Source: Paractinoplanes toevensis (GTDB lineage Bacteria; Actinomycetota; Actinomycetes; Mycobacteriales; Micromonosporaceae). From it: 64,000 nt of DNA. The notes beneath the pieces are model-generated. The model was given only the letters and a program-made list of their open reading frames with translations. It did not search any database and was not told the DNA's origin. The stretch spans positions 1-64,000 of the forward strand of contig NZ_BOQN01000098.1 in assembly GCF_018332695.1 (NCBI RefSeq), given 5' to 3'. Each line of letters opens with the position of its first letter. Within the stretch, counting starts at the first letter, position 1. Below are positions 52,735 through 61,557 of the stretch, in pieces. The translations under genes were made by a program, and so were the position numbers.

Positions 52735-52832
52735 ACTGCGCGGAGACCAACATTCTGGAACGGACCGGATCCGGAAAGTAACTTTGTGCCGGGCACGCTC
52801 TTCGGCCATTAGTGAAATGGTGGTTGTAGCCC

Positions 52833-53326
52833 ATGGCCGTCTCGTTTCGCGCGGCGAGGACCGAGCCCGGACGCCACGACTGGCGTTCCTATCGGGCACC
52901 GCTGGCGGGTGGGCCGTCGGTGCCGGAGGTTTTCGCGCGCCTGTTGGATGGCGGTCGCCAGTCCGATGCGGCTGGATACAGCCTTTACGGTCGCCTTGAG
53001 ACGCAATCCATGCTCTATGAGATCGCGCTGTCGGCGACCCGCGTGATTTTGGCGGCGCTGCCGGGCGGCCGGCTCGAGGATTGGGTCGAGGATGAGTTCC
53101 TGACAATCCTGCATACCATCGTCTACGGCGAGCCGCACCGACCGAGTACGAACTCGGGAATGACGACCTCGCCGAGCGGTGCGTCGCGAGGGCTCGCGAT
53201 GGTGTCTGGACGCTCTACGGAATTCTTCGAGGGTCGAATGCGGAATTCGTGCTCGACATCCTTGAAGCCGTTGATGATGACAAGGACCGGTTGGCGGCCT
53301 TTCGCCGCGAACATCAGGTGCCGTAG
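52833..53326 (+). pseudogene. frameshifted HEAT-like probable immunity gene
   Basis: The first frame encodes HDWRSYRAPLAGGPSVPEVF, LYGRLETQSMLYEIALSATR and TILHTIVYGEPH. At about 53140 a one-base loss is needed to continue in another frame with TEYELGNDDLAERCVARARD, GVWTLYGILRGSNAEFVLDI and RLAAFRREHQVP before TAG 53324-53326. Joined, it gives an acidic helical protein of about 165 residues resembling HEAT-like immunity proteins of toxin islands. Either a decayed orphan immunity gene or a single-base sequencing error. Confidence 0.6.
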
Positions 53327-53329
53327 GCC

Positions 53330-53364
53330 CTTGGGGGCGAGCGCCTCAGGCGCTCGCCCCCAAG
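53330..53364. terminator. strong perfect hairpin between convergent genes
   Basis: CTTGGGGGCGAGCGCC and GGCGCTCGCCCCCAAG form a perfect 16-bp stem with a TCA loop. It begins 3 bases after the stop of the plus-strand pseudogene and ends 5 bases from the minus-strand TetR stop, so it probably terminates both directions. No T-run follows, which is common in high-GC actinobacteria. Confidence 0.8.
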
Positions 53365-53369
53365 TAGGC

Positions 53370-53954
53370 TCACGTCGTAGTCAGCAGAGCCGTGATGGTC
53401 CGGGCCATCGCGGCCCGCGCTGCCGGCACCGACAGGCCCAGCACCTCGCGCCAGCTCGACCACGTCGCCCACATGCTGACCCCGGTCAGGGCGTTCAGCA
53501 GTTCCTCATCGCCGTTGATCTCGGCGGCGAAGAGCGTCGCCAGTTCCTCGCGCACCCGGGCCATGTGCAGCTTGCGGTATTTCTGCAGAGCCTCGGAGAA
53601 CGGCTCCTTAACAGCCGACGCCTTGGCGTTCGGGCCGATCTGCTCCAGCAGGCGGGCCCGCTGCCGACAGAACGCGTCGATCCGGTCCGGCAGCGGCATC
53701 TTCGGCGATACCGGGCGATGAGCGGCGTCGCGCAGTTCGAGGACGCGCTGCCCGCTCTCGGCGAACAGCGCCTCCATGTCCGCGAAGTGGCTCCACAGCG
53801 CGCGCAGCGACACCCCGGCCTGCTTGGCGATCCGGTCGGCGGTGGGGCGGAGGTCGCCTTCGCGGATCAACTGCAGGTGGGCGTCGACGATCGCGTTGCG
53901 GGTGCGTTCGGAACGGGCGGTGCGGCCGTCCATCTTTTGTGGCGAAGAGGTCAC
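53370..53954 (-). CDS. TetR family transcriptional regulator
   Basis: The 194-residue protein has the HTH SERTRNAIVDAHLQLIREG, TADRIAKQAGVSLRALWSHF and a helical C-terminal domain. GTG 53954 overlaps the acyl-CoA dehydrogenase stop (GTGA), making it the last gene of the long minus-strand operon. It is a candidate to bind the palindrome at 62320-62336 upstream of that operon. Its 3' part has a partial copy 640 bp away. Confidence 0.92.
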   Translation of the reverse strand: MTSSPQKMDGRTARSERTRNAIVDAHLQLIREGDLRPTADRIAKQAGVSLRALWSHFADMEALFAESGQRVLELRDAAHRPVSPKMPLPDRIDAFCRQRARLLEQIGPNAKASAVKEPFSEALQKYRKLHMARVREELATLFAAEINGDEELLNALTGVSMWATWSSWREVLGLSVPAARAAMARTITALLTTT

Positions 53955-55153
53955 TTCTCGCTCCGGTAGCGGTTCAACTCCCGTCGGGCGAGGGAGCGTT
54001 TGTGCACCTCGTCGGGACCGTCGGCGAGGCGCAGGGTGCGGGCTCCGGCCCACAGCGCGGCCAGTGGGGTGTCCTGGCCGACGCCGGCGGCGCCGTGGGC
54101 CTGAATCGCCTTGTCGATGATCCATTCGGTGGTGCTGGGCACGATGATTTTGATGGATTGGATCTCGGTGTGCGCGCCTTTGTTGCCGACGGTGTCCATC
54201 AGCCAGGCGGCTTTGAGCACCAGGAGCCGGGCCTGTTCGATGCGCACCCGGGATTCGGCGATCCAGTCCTGCACGACGCCCTGCTCGGCGAGCGGCTTGC
54301 CGAAGGGGGTGCGGGCCAGGGCCCGCGTGCACATCAGTTCGAGGGCGCGTTCGGCCATCCCGATCAGGCGCATGCAGTGGTGGATGCGGCCGGGGCCGAG
54401 GCGGGCCTGCGAGATCGCGAAGCCGCTGCCCTCCTCGCCGATCAAACTCGAGGCCGGCACCCGTACGTCGTCGAAGAAGACCTCGGCGTGGCCGCCGTGG
54501 TCGCCGTCGGTGTAGCCGAAGACCCGCATGCCACGTTCGACGCGTACGCCGGGCGTGTCGCGCGGCACGAGGATCATGCTCTGCTGCACGTGGCGGGCGG
54601 CGGCCGGATCGGTCTTGCCCATCACGATGAAGATCTTGCAGTTCGGGTTCATCGCGCCGCTGATGTAGAACTTGTGGCCGTTGATCACATAGGAATCGCC
54701 GTCGCGCACGATGCGGGTGCCGATGTTGGTGGCGTCCGACGAGGCGACGCCGGGTTCGGTCATCGCGAACGCGGACCGGATCGAGCCATTCAGCAACGGC
54801 TCCAGCCACTGCTGTTTCTGCTCGGCGGAACCGAACTCGTTGAGCACCTCCATGTTCCCGGTGTCGGGCGCGGCGCAGTTCAGCGCGGCCGGCGCCAGCG
54901 ACGGGCTGCGACCGGTGATCTCGGCGAGCGGCGCGTACTGGAGGTTGGTCAGCCCGGCGCCGTTGGCACCCGGTAGGAAGAGATTCCACAGGCCGGCCGC
55001 GCGAGCCGCGGTCTGCAAACCACCCAGGACCGCCGGGGGTTCCCAGCCGTCGTGCGAGGCGAGGGACGGCTCCGCCGGGTAGACATGCTCGTCCATGAAG
55101 GCGAGCAGCCGCTTGCGGTAGTCCTCGGTCTTGGCGTCGAAGTCGAAGTCCAT
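53951..55153 (-). CDS. acyl-CoA dehydrogenase, ACAD10/11-like (LvaC-like)
   Basis: The 400-residue protein has FAMTEPGVASSDATNIGTRI, NGHKFYISGAMNPNCKIFIV followed by MGKTD, GPGRIHHCMRLIGMAERALE and QAHGAAGVGQDTPLA. The MGKTD and GRIHHCMRLIG signatures point to the ACAD10/11 subgroup rather than ordinary fatty-acid dehydrogenases. In that subgroup and in Pseudomonas LvaC the enzyme processes 4-phosphorylated acyl-CoA made by a kinase partner. The kinase-like gene directly upstream (TGATG contact) fits this. Confidence 0.92.
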   Translation of the reverse strand: MDFDFDAKTEDYRKRLLAFMDEHVYPAEPSLASHDGWEPPAVLGGLQTAARAAGLWNLFLPGANGAGLTNLQYAPLAEITGRSPSLAPAALNCAAPDTGNMEVLNEFGSAEQKQQWLEPLLNGSIRSAFAMTEPGVASSDATNIGTRIVRDGDSYVINGHKFYISGAMNPNCKIFIVMGKTDPAAARHVQQSMILVPRDTPGVRVERGMRVFGYTDGDHGGHAEVFFDDVRVPASSLIGEEGSGFAISQARLGPGRIHHCMRLIGMAERALELMCTRALARTPFGKPLAEQGVVQDWIAESRVRIEQARLLVLKAAWLMDTVGNKGAHTEIQSIKIIVPSTTEWIIDKAIQAHGAAGVGQDTPLAALWAGARTLRLADGPDEVHKRSLARRELNRYRSEK

Positions 55154-56145
55154 CAGTTTCCCTCCAGCGCCTCGTGGCCGCGCATCACCAGCGGGCCCAC
55201 CAGGTTGCCGATCGAATCGAAACCTTCACCGACCGTTTGTCCGTGAACGTACCGGTAATGCACGCCTTCGAGGATCACGGCGAGCTTGAATGCGGCGAAC
55301 GCCACGTACCAGTGCAGGTCGCTGACATCGCGACCGCTCCGCTGCGCGTAGCGGTCGCTCATCTCGCGCAGGCCGGGATGTCCGGGCACTTTCAGCGGTA
55401 CGGTGGCCCGCCCGTCACTGACCTGCAGGGGAAGCCCCGCATAGACGAGCATCAGGGCGACGTCGCTGAGTGGATCGCCGAGCGTGGACATCTCCCAGTC
55501 GAGCACCGCCCGCACGTCGAGGTCGTCCCCGATCAGCACGTTGTCGAGCCGGAAGTCGCCGTGCACGACCGTGCCGGGCCCGCCGGCCGGAATGTCCACG
55601 GCCAGCCGCGCGTGCAGCTCGGCGATGCCGGGCACGTCGCGGCTGTGGGAGGCGTCGAGCTGCTTCTTCCACCGGGAAACCTGCCGCTGGTTGAAGCCTT
55701 CCGGCCGGCCGAAGTCGGCGAGCCCGATCGCGGCCGGGTCAAGGGAGTGCAGGTCGGCGAGGGTGTCCACAAGTGACAGAACCAGCGAATGCAGACCGGA
55801 ATCGCCGAGCGCTTCCAGGTCCGAGGAATCGCGGTAGATCCGCCCGTCGACGTACTCCATCAGGTAAAAGGGCGCCCCGATCACGTCGACATCGGTGCAC
55901 AACAGCACCGGCCGGGGAGCGGGGAAGCCGGCCTTGGAGAGCGCCTCCAGGACGCGATGCTCCCGAACCATGTCGTGCGCGGTCGGCAGCACATGCCCGA
56001 GCGGCGGCCGCCGCAGCACCCACCGCTGCTCACCGTCGGTGATGGCATAGGTGAGGTTGGATCGCCCGCCGGCGAACATGGTGCCGGTCAGTTCCCGCGC
56101 GGACCCGAGATATTGCTGCAGCGCCGCGAGGTCGAGTCCTTTCAT
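55153..56145 (-). CDS. APH-family kinase, ACAD10/11-N-terminal-like (LvaA-like)
   Basis: The 330-residue protein has the APH kinase core: VLRRPPLGHVLPTAHDMVRE near the N-terminus, the Brenner loop VVHGDFRLDNVLIGDD and the metal-binding VLDWEMSTLGDPLSDVALM. Its close companions are the kinase half of human ACAD10/11 and LvaA, which phosphorylate 4-hydroxyacyl-CoA. An antibiotic target is less likely given its neighbours. It overlaps the SDR gene before it by 4 bases and the dehydrogenase after it by 1. Confidence 0.9.
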   Translation of the reverse strand: MKGLDLAALQQYLGSARELTGTMFAGGRSNLTYAITDGEQRWVLRRPPLGHVLPTAHDMVREHRVLEALSKAGFPAPRPVLLCTDVDVIGAPFYLMEYVDGRIYRDSSDLEALGDSGLHSLVLSLVDTLADLHSLDPAAIGLADFGRPEGFNQRQVSRWKKQLDASHSRDVPGIAELHARLAVDIPAGGPGTVVHGDFRLDNVLIGDDLDVRAVLDWEMSTLGDPLSDVALMLVYAGLPLQVSDGRATVPLKVPGHPGLREMSDRYAQRSGRDVSDLHWYVAFAAFKLAVILEGVHYRYVHGQTVGEGFDSIGNLVGPLVMRGHEALEGN

Positions 56146-56918
56146 CGAGCGCTCCCCTCGTACGCCCGCTGCAGTTTGTTCATCCCGCCGAGCCACCGAT
56201 CCGTGTCCGTGGCCCGCAACTTGTAGTAATCGGCCACCTCGGGGTGCGGCAGGATCAGGAAGCTCTCGCCCTCGAGCGCCTTGGCGGCGACCTCGGCGAC
56301 CTCGGCCGGTTCGAGGGCGCCCTCGGCCAGCAACGCGGCGGCCGCACTGCCGCCTTCGTTGCCGCGAGTCAGCATGTCGGTGCGCACGCCCTGCGGGCAC
56401 AAGGCCTGAACGATCAAACCCCGATGGGCGTACGTCGCACGAAGCCATTCGGCGTACGCGAGGGCGCCGTGTTTCGTCACGGCGTAGGACGCGCTGCCGA
56501 GGATGGAGAGCAGTCCGGCCGCGCTGACCGTGATGAGCAGCCGGTGCGGGCCCTCCTGATCGAGCCAGCGCGGCAGCAGGTGCCGGCTGACGTAGACGTG
56601 GGACAGCACGTTGACCGAAAAGTCCCTGGTCCAGGCCGCGTCGGGAGTGTTCTCGTCGCCGGCCGTGAGCACCCCGGCGTTGGAGCAGAACAGATCGACG
56701 CCGCCGAGCTCGGCCCAGGCGACCTCGATCAACCGGCGGGTGTCGTCCTCGTTCGCGGCGTCGGCCGGGACGGCCAGCCCGCCGATCTCGGAGGCGACCG
56801 CCGCGGCCGCATCGGCGTCGAGGTCGCTGACGATCACTTCGGCGCCCTCGGCCGCGAACCGGCGGGCCAGGGCCGCGCCGATCCCGCCGCCGGCGCCGGT
56901 GACCACGACCCGCCTCAT
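56142..56918 (-). CDS. short-chain dehydrogenase/reductase
   Basis: The 258-residue enzyme has the NAD(P) motif TGAGGGIGAALA, DLDAD after the second strand (NAD-leaning), the CSNAG motif and SYAVTK with catalytic Tyr and Lys. In this operon it could reduce or oxidise a hydroxyl/keto group on the CoA substrate, as LvaD does for 4-oxoacyl-CoA. It overlaps both neighbours by 4 bases. Confidence 0.92.
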   Translation of the reverse strand: MRRVVVTGAGGGIGAALARRFAAEGAEVIVSDLDADAAAAVASEIGGLAVPADAANEDDTRRLIEVAWAELGGVDLFCSNAGVLTAGDENTPDAAWTRDFSVNVLSHVYVSRHLLPRWLDQEGPHRLLITVSAAGLLSILGSASYAVTKHGALAYAEWLRATYAHRGLIVQALCPQGVRTDMLTRGNEGGSAAAALLAEGALEPAEVAEVAAKALEGESFLILPHPEVADYYKLRATDTDRWLGGMNKLQRAYEGSAR

Positions 56919-57658
56919 TGCACCGCCCCGGTCAGCAGCAGCCCGCCGTCGATGACGACGGTCTGTCCGGTGATCCAGGCGGCGTCCGGCCCGCACAGGA
57001 ACGCCACCGTGCCGGCCACGTCCTCGGGCACGCCGAGCCGCTGGAGCGGGTAGGCCGCCGACACCTCCGCCTCGCGTCCCTCGTAGAGCGCGGTGGCGAA
57101 CTTGGTCTTGACCACGGCCGGGGCGACCGCGTTGACCCGCACCTTCGGCGCCAGCTCGACGGCCAGCTCCTCGGTGAGGTGGATCAGCGCGGCCTTGGTG
57201 ACGCCGTAGAACGCGATGCCGGGCGCGGGCCGCACGCCGGAGACCGACGAGATGTTGACGATCGAGCCGCCCTCGGCCAGCCCGCCGCGCAGGGCTTCCT
57301 GCACCCAGCCGAGCGTGCCGAGGACGTTCACGTCGATCATCTTGCGGGCGGCACCGAGGTCGAGCGAGCCGAGCGGACCGTACGCTGGGTTGATGCCGAT
57401 GTTGTTGACCAGCGTGGTGATCGGGCCGTACTGGCCGAGGACGGTGTCGATCACCTGGGCGCGGTGGTCGGCGTCGTCGCCCTTGCCGGCGATGCCGATC
57501 GCGACGTCGGCGCCGCCGAGGTCCTTGGCCGCCTGGTCGAGAGCCTCGGCGTTACGCCCGGTGATCGCCACCTTGTAGCCCTCGGCTACGAAGCGTTGCG
57601 CGATGGCGAATCCGATTCCCCTGCTGGCCCCGGTCACGATCGCCACTTGGTCCGCCAT
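56915..57658 (-). CDS. SDR family oxidoreductase (FabG-like)
   Basis: The 247-residue enzyme has TGASRGIGFAIA, TGRNAE (NADP-leaning), VNNIGINPAYGP, the catalytic Ser in NISSVSG and YGVTK. The end AAWITGQTVVIDGGL is typical of FabG-like SDRs. AAGGGAG precedes its ATG. It follows the substrate-binding-protein gene by 43 bp, so it may share the transporter's transcript or have its own promoter. Confidence 0.93.
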   Translation of the reverse strand: MADQVAIVTGASRGIGFAIAQRFVAEGYKVAITGRNAEALDQAAKDLGGADVAIGIAGKGDDADHRAQVIDTVLGQYGPITTLVNNIGINPAYGPLGSLDLGAARKMIDVNVLGTLGWVQEALRGGLAEGGSIVNISSVSGVRPAPGIAFYGVTKAALIHLTEELAVELAPKVRVNAVAPAVVKTKFATALYEGREAEVSAAYPLQRLGVPEDVAGTVAFLCGPDAAWITGQTVVIDGGLLLTGAVQ

Positions 57659-57701
57659 CGCCGCTCCCTTGCTCGATAAAATATATTCCGGTTGTCTGAA
57701 G

Positions 57702-58970
57702 CTACTGTGCCGTAGGGATTCCGTTCTGTGGAGGTGCGACCGCCGTTCCGGTGTAGGCGGCCACCGCTCCATCCCCGTCATCAGTCTGGTACGGCGTCCC
57801 GAAATATTGCGCTTTGCCGCCGGTGAGCTTGGTCAACTGCTCACCGCCGTACCCTGAATGATCTTTCGCCGAGAAACGGACCGGCACCAGCCCGGGCCCG
57901 GTGAATCCGCCCTTTTCCACCGCGGCGGTCAGGTTGTCCCGAGTCAGGTCCTTGCCCGCGGCCTGCAGCGACTGCACGAAGAGGTAGCCGACCGACATGC
58001 CGTAGACGACGTTGTTGTCGAACTCGGCGTTCCCGTTGAACTCGGTGTTGACCTTCTTGTAGAGCTGGATCCAGGGGTTCGCGTCGTCGGTCGCCAGCGG
58101 CAGGTAGTTGGCCGCCACCACGCCCTCCAGCAGCGGTGCCCCGGTCGGGCCGAGCGTCTTGGCCAGGGTGGTCGGGTCGGAGCCGACGTTGCTCACCACG
58201 AACTTCGGCCGGAAACCGACCTTCGCGGCGGTGCCGATGGACAGCGCGGTGAAGCCCGGCACGGTGGCCAGCATCACAACGTCGCAGGCGGCGGCCTTGA
58301 GCGCGCCGATCTGCGGCACCACGTTGGGGTTGCTGGTCACGTAGGACTGCTTGGCCGCGACCGGTCCGAGGATCTTCTCGATGCCGGCCAGGCTGTCCCG
58401 CCCGAAGTCGTCGTCCTGCCCCAGGAAGCAGATCTTCTTGCCGGGGTAGGTTTCCTTCACGTACGTCCCGAGGATCTTGCCCTCGACCGTGTAGTCCGGG
58501 TTGAACCCGAACGTCCCCGGATACTTGTCCGGCTGGTTCCAGCTGCGGCTGCCGCTGGCCACGAACAGGTCGGGCACCCGGTTGGTCTTGAGGAAGTCGA
58601 GCACGCCGGTGTGGGTGGGCGTGCCCAGGCCGTTCAGGATCGCGAACACCTTGTCCTGCAGCACCAGCTGCCGGACGACCTGCTGGGTGTTCGCCGGGTT
58701 GTAGCCGTCATCCATGATCTTGTAAGTGATCTTGCGGCCGTTGACGCCGCCGTTCTTGTTGACGTAGTCGAAGTACGCCTTGGTGGCCGGCGCGATCTTC
58801 GAGTAGCCGGCCGCGGCCGGGCCGGTCAGCGGCATGTGCGTACCGACCGTGATCTCGGTGTCGGTCACTCCGGGTGTATCGCTGCTACCACTGCTATTGC
58901 CTTTTCCGTTGCTGCTGCAGCCTGCGGCCAGCAGCACGGCGGTGAGAACGATCGCGGCGGTGCGTTTCAT
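57702..58970 (-). CDS. branched-chain-amino-acid-type ABC transporter substrate-binding lipoprotein
   Basis: The 422-residue protein has a lipoprotein signal ending LLAAGCSS, a Ser/Gly-rich linker and a LivK-type Leu/Ile/Val-binding fold: ITVGTHMPLTGPAAAGYSKI, VRQLVLQDKVFAILNGLGTP and FGRDSLAGIEKI. It is the external receptor of the LivFGHM transporter before it. The ligand need not be an amino acid; the downstream enzymes suggest an organic acid. Confidence 0.94.
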   Translation of the reverse strand: MKRTAAIVLTAVLLAAGCSSNGKGNSSGSSDTPGVTDTEITVGTHMPLTGPAAAGYSKIAPATKAYFDYVNKNGGVNGRKITYKIMDDGYNPANTQQVVRQLVLQDKVFAILNGLGTPTHTGVLDFLKTNRVPDLFVASGSRSWNQPDKYPGTFGFNPDYTVEGKILGTYVKETYPGKKICFLGQDDDFGRDSLAGIEKILGPVAAKQSYVTSNPNVVPQIGALKAAACDVVMLATVPGFTALSIGTAAKVGFRPKFVVSNVGSDPTTLAKTLGPTGAPLLEGVVAANYLPLATDDANPWIQLYKKVNTEFNGNAEFDNNVVYGMSVGYLFVQSLQAAGKDLTRDNLTAAVEKGGFTGPGLVPVRFSAKDHSGYGGEQLTKLTGGKAQYFGTPYQTDDGDGAVAAYTGTAVAPPQNGIPTAQ

Positions 58971-59977
58971 GTGCGGCCTTTCTGCTTGTTGCGTTTCAAT
59001 CGGAGGGAGGCCAGACCGCCGGGAGCGGCCAGCATGACGGCGACGAGGACGACGCCGAAGAAGGTGAGCGCGAGGTTGCCTTCCAGCCGCTGCGAGCCCG
59101 CGTCCTCGGCGATCGAGTGAGCGATCTCCGGCAACGCCACCAGCAGCACCGCGCCGATCAGCGCGCCGCTCAGCCGGCCCAGACCGCCGATCACGACGGC
59201 CATCACCAGGAACAGCGACAGGGTCAGCGGGAAGGCGCCGGGGGAGACGCTTTGGGCGAGCACGGCGAAGAGGGCGCCGGCCAGGCCGGCGCAGGCCGCG
59301 GAGAGGACAAAGGCCAAGACTTGGGTACGGGCGACGCCGATGCCCGCGAGCTTGGCGGCCGTCTCGTCATCGCGTACGGCCCGCATGTCCCGCCCGAAAC
59401 GACCCCGGACCAGGTACGCGATCACGAGCACCGTCACCAGCGCGCCCGCCCAGCAGAGCCACGCCTGCCACTGTTCGACCGTGATCGCGTCGGGCGGCGG
59501 TTCGAGGGCGACGGTCAGCCCTTGATCGCTGTTGAACGTCGTGTCGAACGTGCTCGCGATCGACGGGACAACGGTGGCGACCGCCAAGGTGAGGCCGGCC
59601 AGGTAGGGGCCCCTCAGGCGCGCGGCCGCCAAGCCGATGACCCCGCCCACCACCGTGGTGACCGCGACCGCGGCGAGGATGCCGAGCGCGAGAACGTTGA
59701 AGCGGTTCTGCATCAGGGCGAGCGTGTAGGCGCCGGTCGCCATGAGCGCGCCGTGGCCCAGCGAGAGCTGCCCGTTGAGTCCGGTGAGGACGGTCAGCCC
59801 GGCCGTGACGCAGAGGTAGGCCCCGACGGTGGCCAGTTGATAGTTCCGGAACGGCGGCAGCGCGTACGTCAGGGCGAGAATGACGGCCGCCGCCGGGATG
59901 ACCACCGCGAGCGGGCTCAGTCTTTTTCTCTTGGGCCGATTTGTCGTTACTTTTTCGGGCGCCGTCACCGTGGTCAT
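58967..59977 (-). CDS. branched-chain-type ABC transporter permease, LivM-like
   Basis: The 336-residue integral membrane protein has about ten helices, the LivM pattern GLNGQLSLGHGALMATGAYT and the coupling motif EAA-like loop RAVRDDETAAKLAGIGVART. GGLGRLSGALIGAVLLVAL follows. The N-terminus is long and basic. It overlaps neighbours by 4 bases on both sides. Confidence 0.94.
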   Translation of the reverse strand: MTTVTAPEKVTTNRPKRKRLSPLAVVIPAAAVILALTYALPPFRNYQLATVGAYLCVTAGLTVLTGLNGQLSLGHGALMATGAYTLALMQNRFNVLALGILAAVAVTTVVGGVIGLAAARLRGPYLAGLTLAVATVVPSIASTFDTTFNSDQGLTVALEPPPDAITVEQWQAWLCWAGALVTVLVIAYLVRGRFGRDMRAVRDDETAAKLAGIGVARTQVLAFVLSAACAGLAGALFAVLAQSVSPGAFPLTLSLFLVMAVVIGGLGRLSGALIGAVLLVALPEIAHSIAEDAGSQRLEGNLALTFFGVVLVAVMLAAPGGLASLRLKRNKQKGRT

Positions 59978-60852
59978 GCGGTCCTCGCCTTCGCTCTCGA
60001 GAACAGCCCGTCGGGCCGGCCCAGCAGCACCACCACGAGCAGGATCAGGACCGCCATCGGGGCGACCGTGGCACCCAGATAGCCACTCACATAGGTCAGC
60101 AGCAGGCCCACGATCAGCCCGCCGACCACCGCACCGACCGGGCTGTCCAGGCCACCCACCACCGCGGCCGTGAACGCCGAGATGAACAGCAGGTCCATCG
60201 CGTTCGGATGCAGGCCCAGCTCGGTGGGGACGACCAGCATCCCGGCCAGCGAACCGACCGCGGCGGCCAGCGCCCAGCCCAGGGTCAGCATGCCGCTGAC
60301 CGGCACGCCCAGCAGGCGCGAGACATCCGGGGCGAAGGCCGCCGCACGCATCCGCAACCCGGTCGACGTACGGGTGAAAAGAAGCGTGAGCAGGACGACC
60401 ACCGTGCCCACCGCGGCGAAGACGAACAGGTCGTAGCGGGACAGCAGGGCGACGTCGCCGAGTTGGAACGCGTCCCGGCTGAACGGCGCCTCGGCCGGCC
60501 GGAACTCGTTGCCGTAGATCATCCCCAGCACGCCCTGGATGATCAGCACGAGGCCGAGCGCCACCACCACCCCGTTCAGCGGCGACGAGTGGTCGACGAA
60601 CCGCATCACCACCCGCTCGACCAGGGCGCCGAGCACCAGGCCGCCCACGATCGCGACGATGAAGCCGAGCCAGTACGAGCCGGTCGCGTTGGTCACCGAA
60701 TAGCCGGCGTAGGCGGTGGCCACCGCCATCGCGCCCTGGGCGAAGTTGACGATCCGGGCGGCCCGCCAGATCAGCACCAGGGCCAGCGCGAACGCCGCGT
60801 AGACCGCGCCCCGGCTGAGCCCGTCGAAGGTGAGGTAGAGGAATCGGTCCAT
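59974..60852 (-). CDS. branched-chain-type ABC transporter permease, LivH-like
   Basis: The 292-residue membrane protein has GLSRGAVYAAFALALVLIW, RIVNFAQGAMAV and the cytoplasmic loop TGLRMRAAAFAPDVSRLLGV, all standard for LivH. GGLDSPVGAVVGGLIVGLL near the end is the usual closing motif. It pairs with the LivM-like protein to form the channel. Confidence 0.94.
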   Translation of the reverse strand: MDRFLYLTFDGLSRGAVYAAFALALVLIWRAARIVNFAQGAMAVATAYAGYSVTNATGSYWLGFIVAIVGGLVLGALVERVVMRFVDHSSPLNGVVVALGLVLIIQGVLGMIYGNEFRPAEAPFSRDAFQLGDVALLSRYDLFVFAAVGTVVVLLTLLFTRTSTGLRMRAAAFAPDVSRLLGVPVSGMLTLGWALAAAVGSLAGMLVVPTELGLHPNAMDLLFISAFTAAVVGGLDSPVGAVVGGLIVGLLLTYVSGYLGATVAPMAVLILLVVVLLGRPDGLFSRAKARTA

Positions 60853-61557
60853 TTAAAACCCCAGGTAGACGTGCCGGAGATCGGCGTCGCCGGCCAGCGT
60901 CGCCGCGTCGTTGCGGGTGACGACCCGCCCGAGCGCGAGCACCAGGCCTTCGTCGGCCACGGACAGCGCGCTGCGCACGTTCTGCTCGACCAGCAGCACC
61001 GCCAGGCCGGTGCGGTCGCGCAGGTCCCGCAGCAGCGCCATGATCTGCGCGGTGATCTTCGGGGCCAGCCCGAGCGACGGCTCGTCGAGCAGCAGCAGCC
61101 GCGGTTCGGCGACCAGCGCGCGGCCGATCGCCAGCATCTGCCGCTCGCCGCCGGACAGCTGATGGCCGAGGTGGTTCCTACGCTGGGCCAGGGCCGGGAA
61201 GAGGTCGTAGATCCCGTCGAGCTTCGGCTTCTGCTTCCGCCACAGGCCGCCCAGCCGCAGGTTCTCGTCCACCGTCAGCTCGGTGACCACGCCGCGCCCC
61301 TCCGGGACGTGCGCGATGCCGTGCCGGACCATCCGCTCGACCTTCACCCCGCGCAGGTCCTCGCGGTCGACGGTTATTCGCCCTTTCTCGCAGGCCAGTT
61401 GGCCGGAGAGGGTGCGCAGGAGCGTCGTCTTGCCGGCGCCGTTCGCGCCCAGCACCGCGACGATCTGACCGGCGTCGACGGTGAGCGACACGTCGTGCAG
61501 AACCGGTGCCGCGCCATACCCCGCGGTGAGCCCCTCGACCTCGAGCAGCGCGCTCAC
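60853..61557 (-). CDS. branched-chain-type ABC transporter ATPase, LivF-like
   Basis: The 234-residue ATPase has Walker A GANGAGKTTLL, the LivF pattern IAHVPEGRGVVTELTVDENL, the signature LSGGERQML and Walker B LLLLDEPSLGLAPK. It abuts livH without a gap and overlaps the LivG-like gene by 4 bases. Confidence 0.96.
   Translation of the reverse strand: MSALLEVEGLTAGYGAAPVLHDVSLTVDAGQIVAVLGANGAGKTTLLRTLSGQLACEKGRITVDREDLRGVKVERMVRHGIAHVPEGRGVVTELTVDENLRLGGLWRKQKPKLDGIYDLFPALAQRRNHLGHQLSGGERQMLAIGRALVAEPRLLLLDEPSLGLAPKITAQIMALLRDLRDRTGLAVLLVEQNVRSALSVADEGLVLALGRVVTRNDAATLAGDADLRHVYLGF

Noticed and set aside
55153..56145. APH-family gene considered as an aminoglycoside resistance gene
   Set aside because: It is embedded between SDR and ACAD10/11-like genes and has the ACAD10/11-type kinase motifs.
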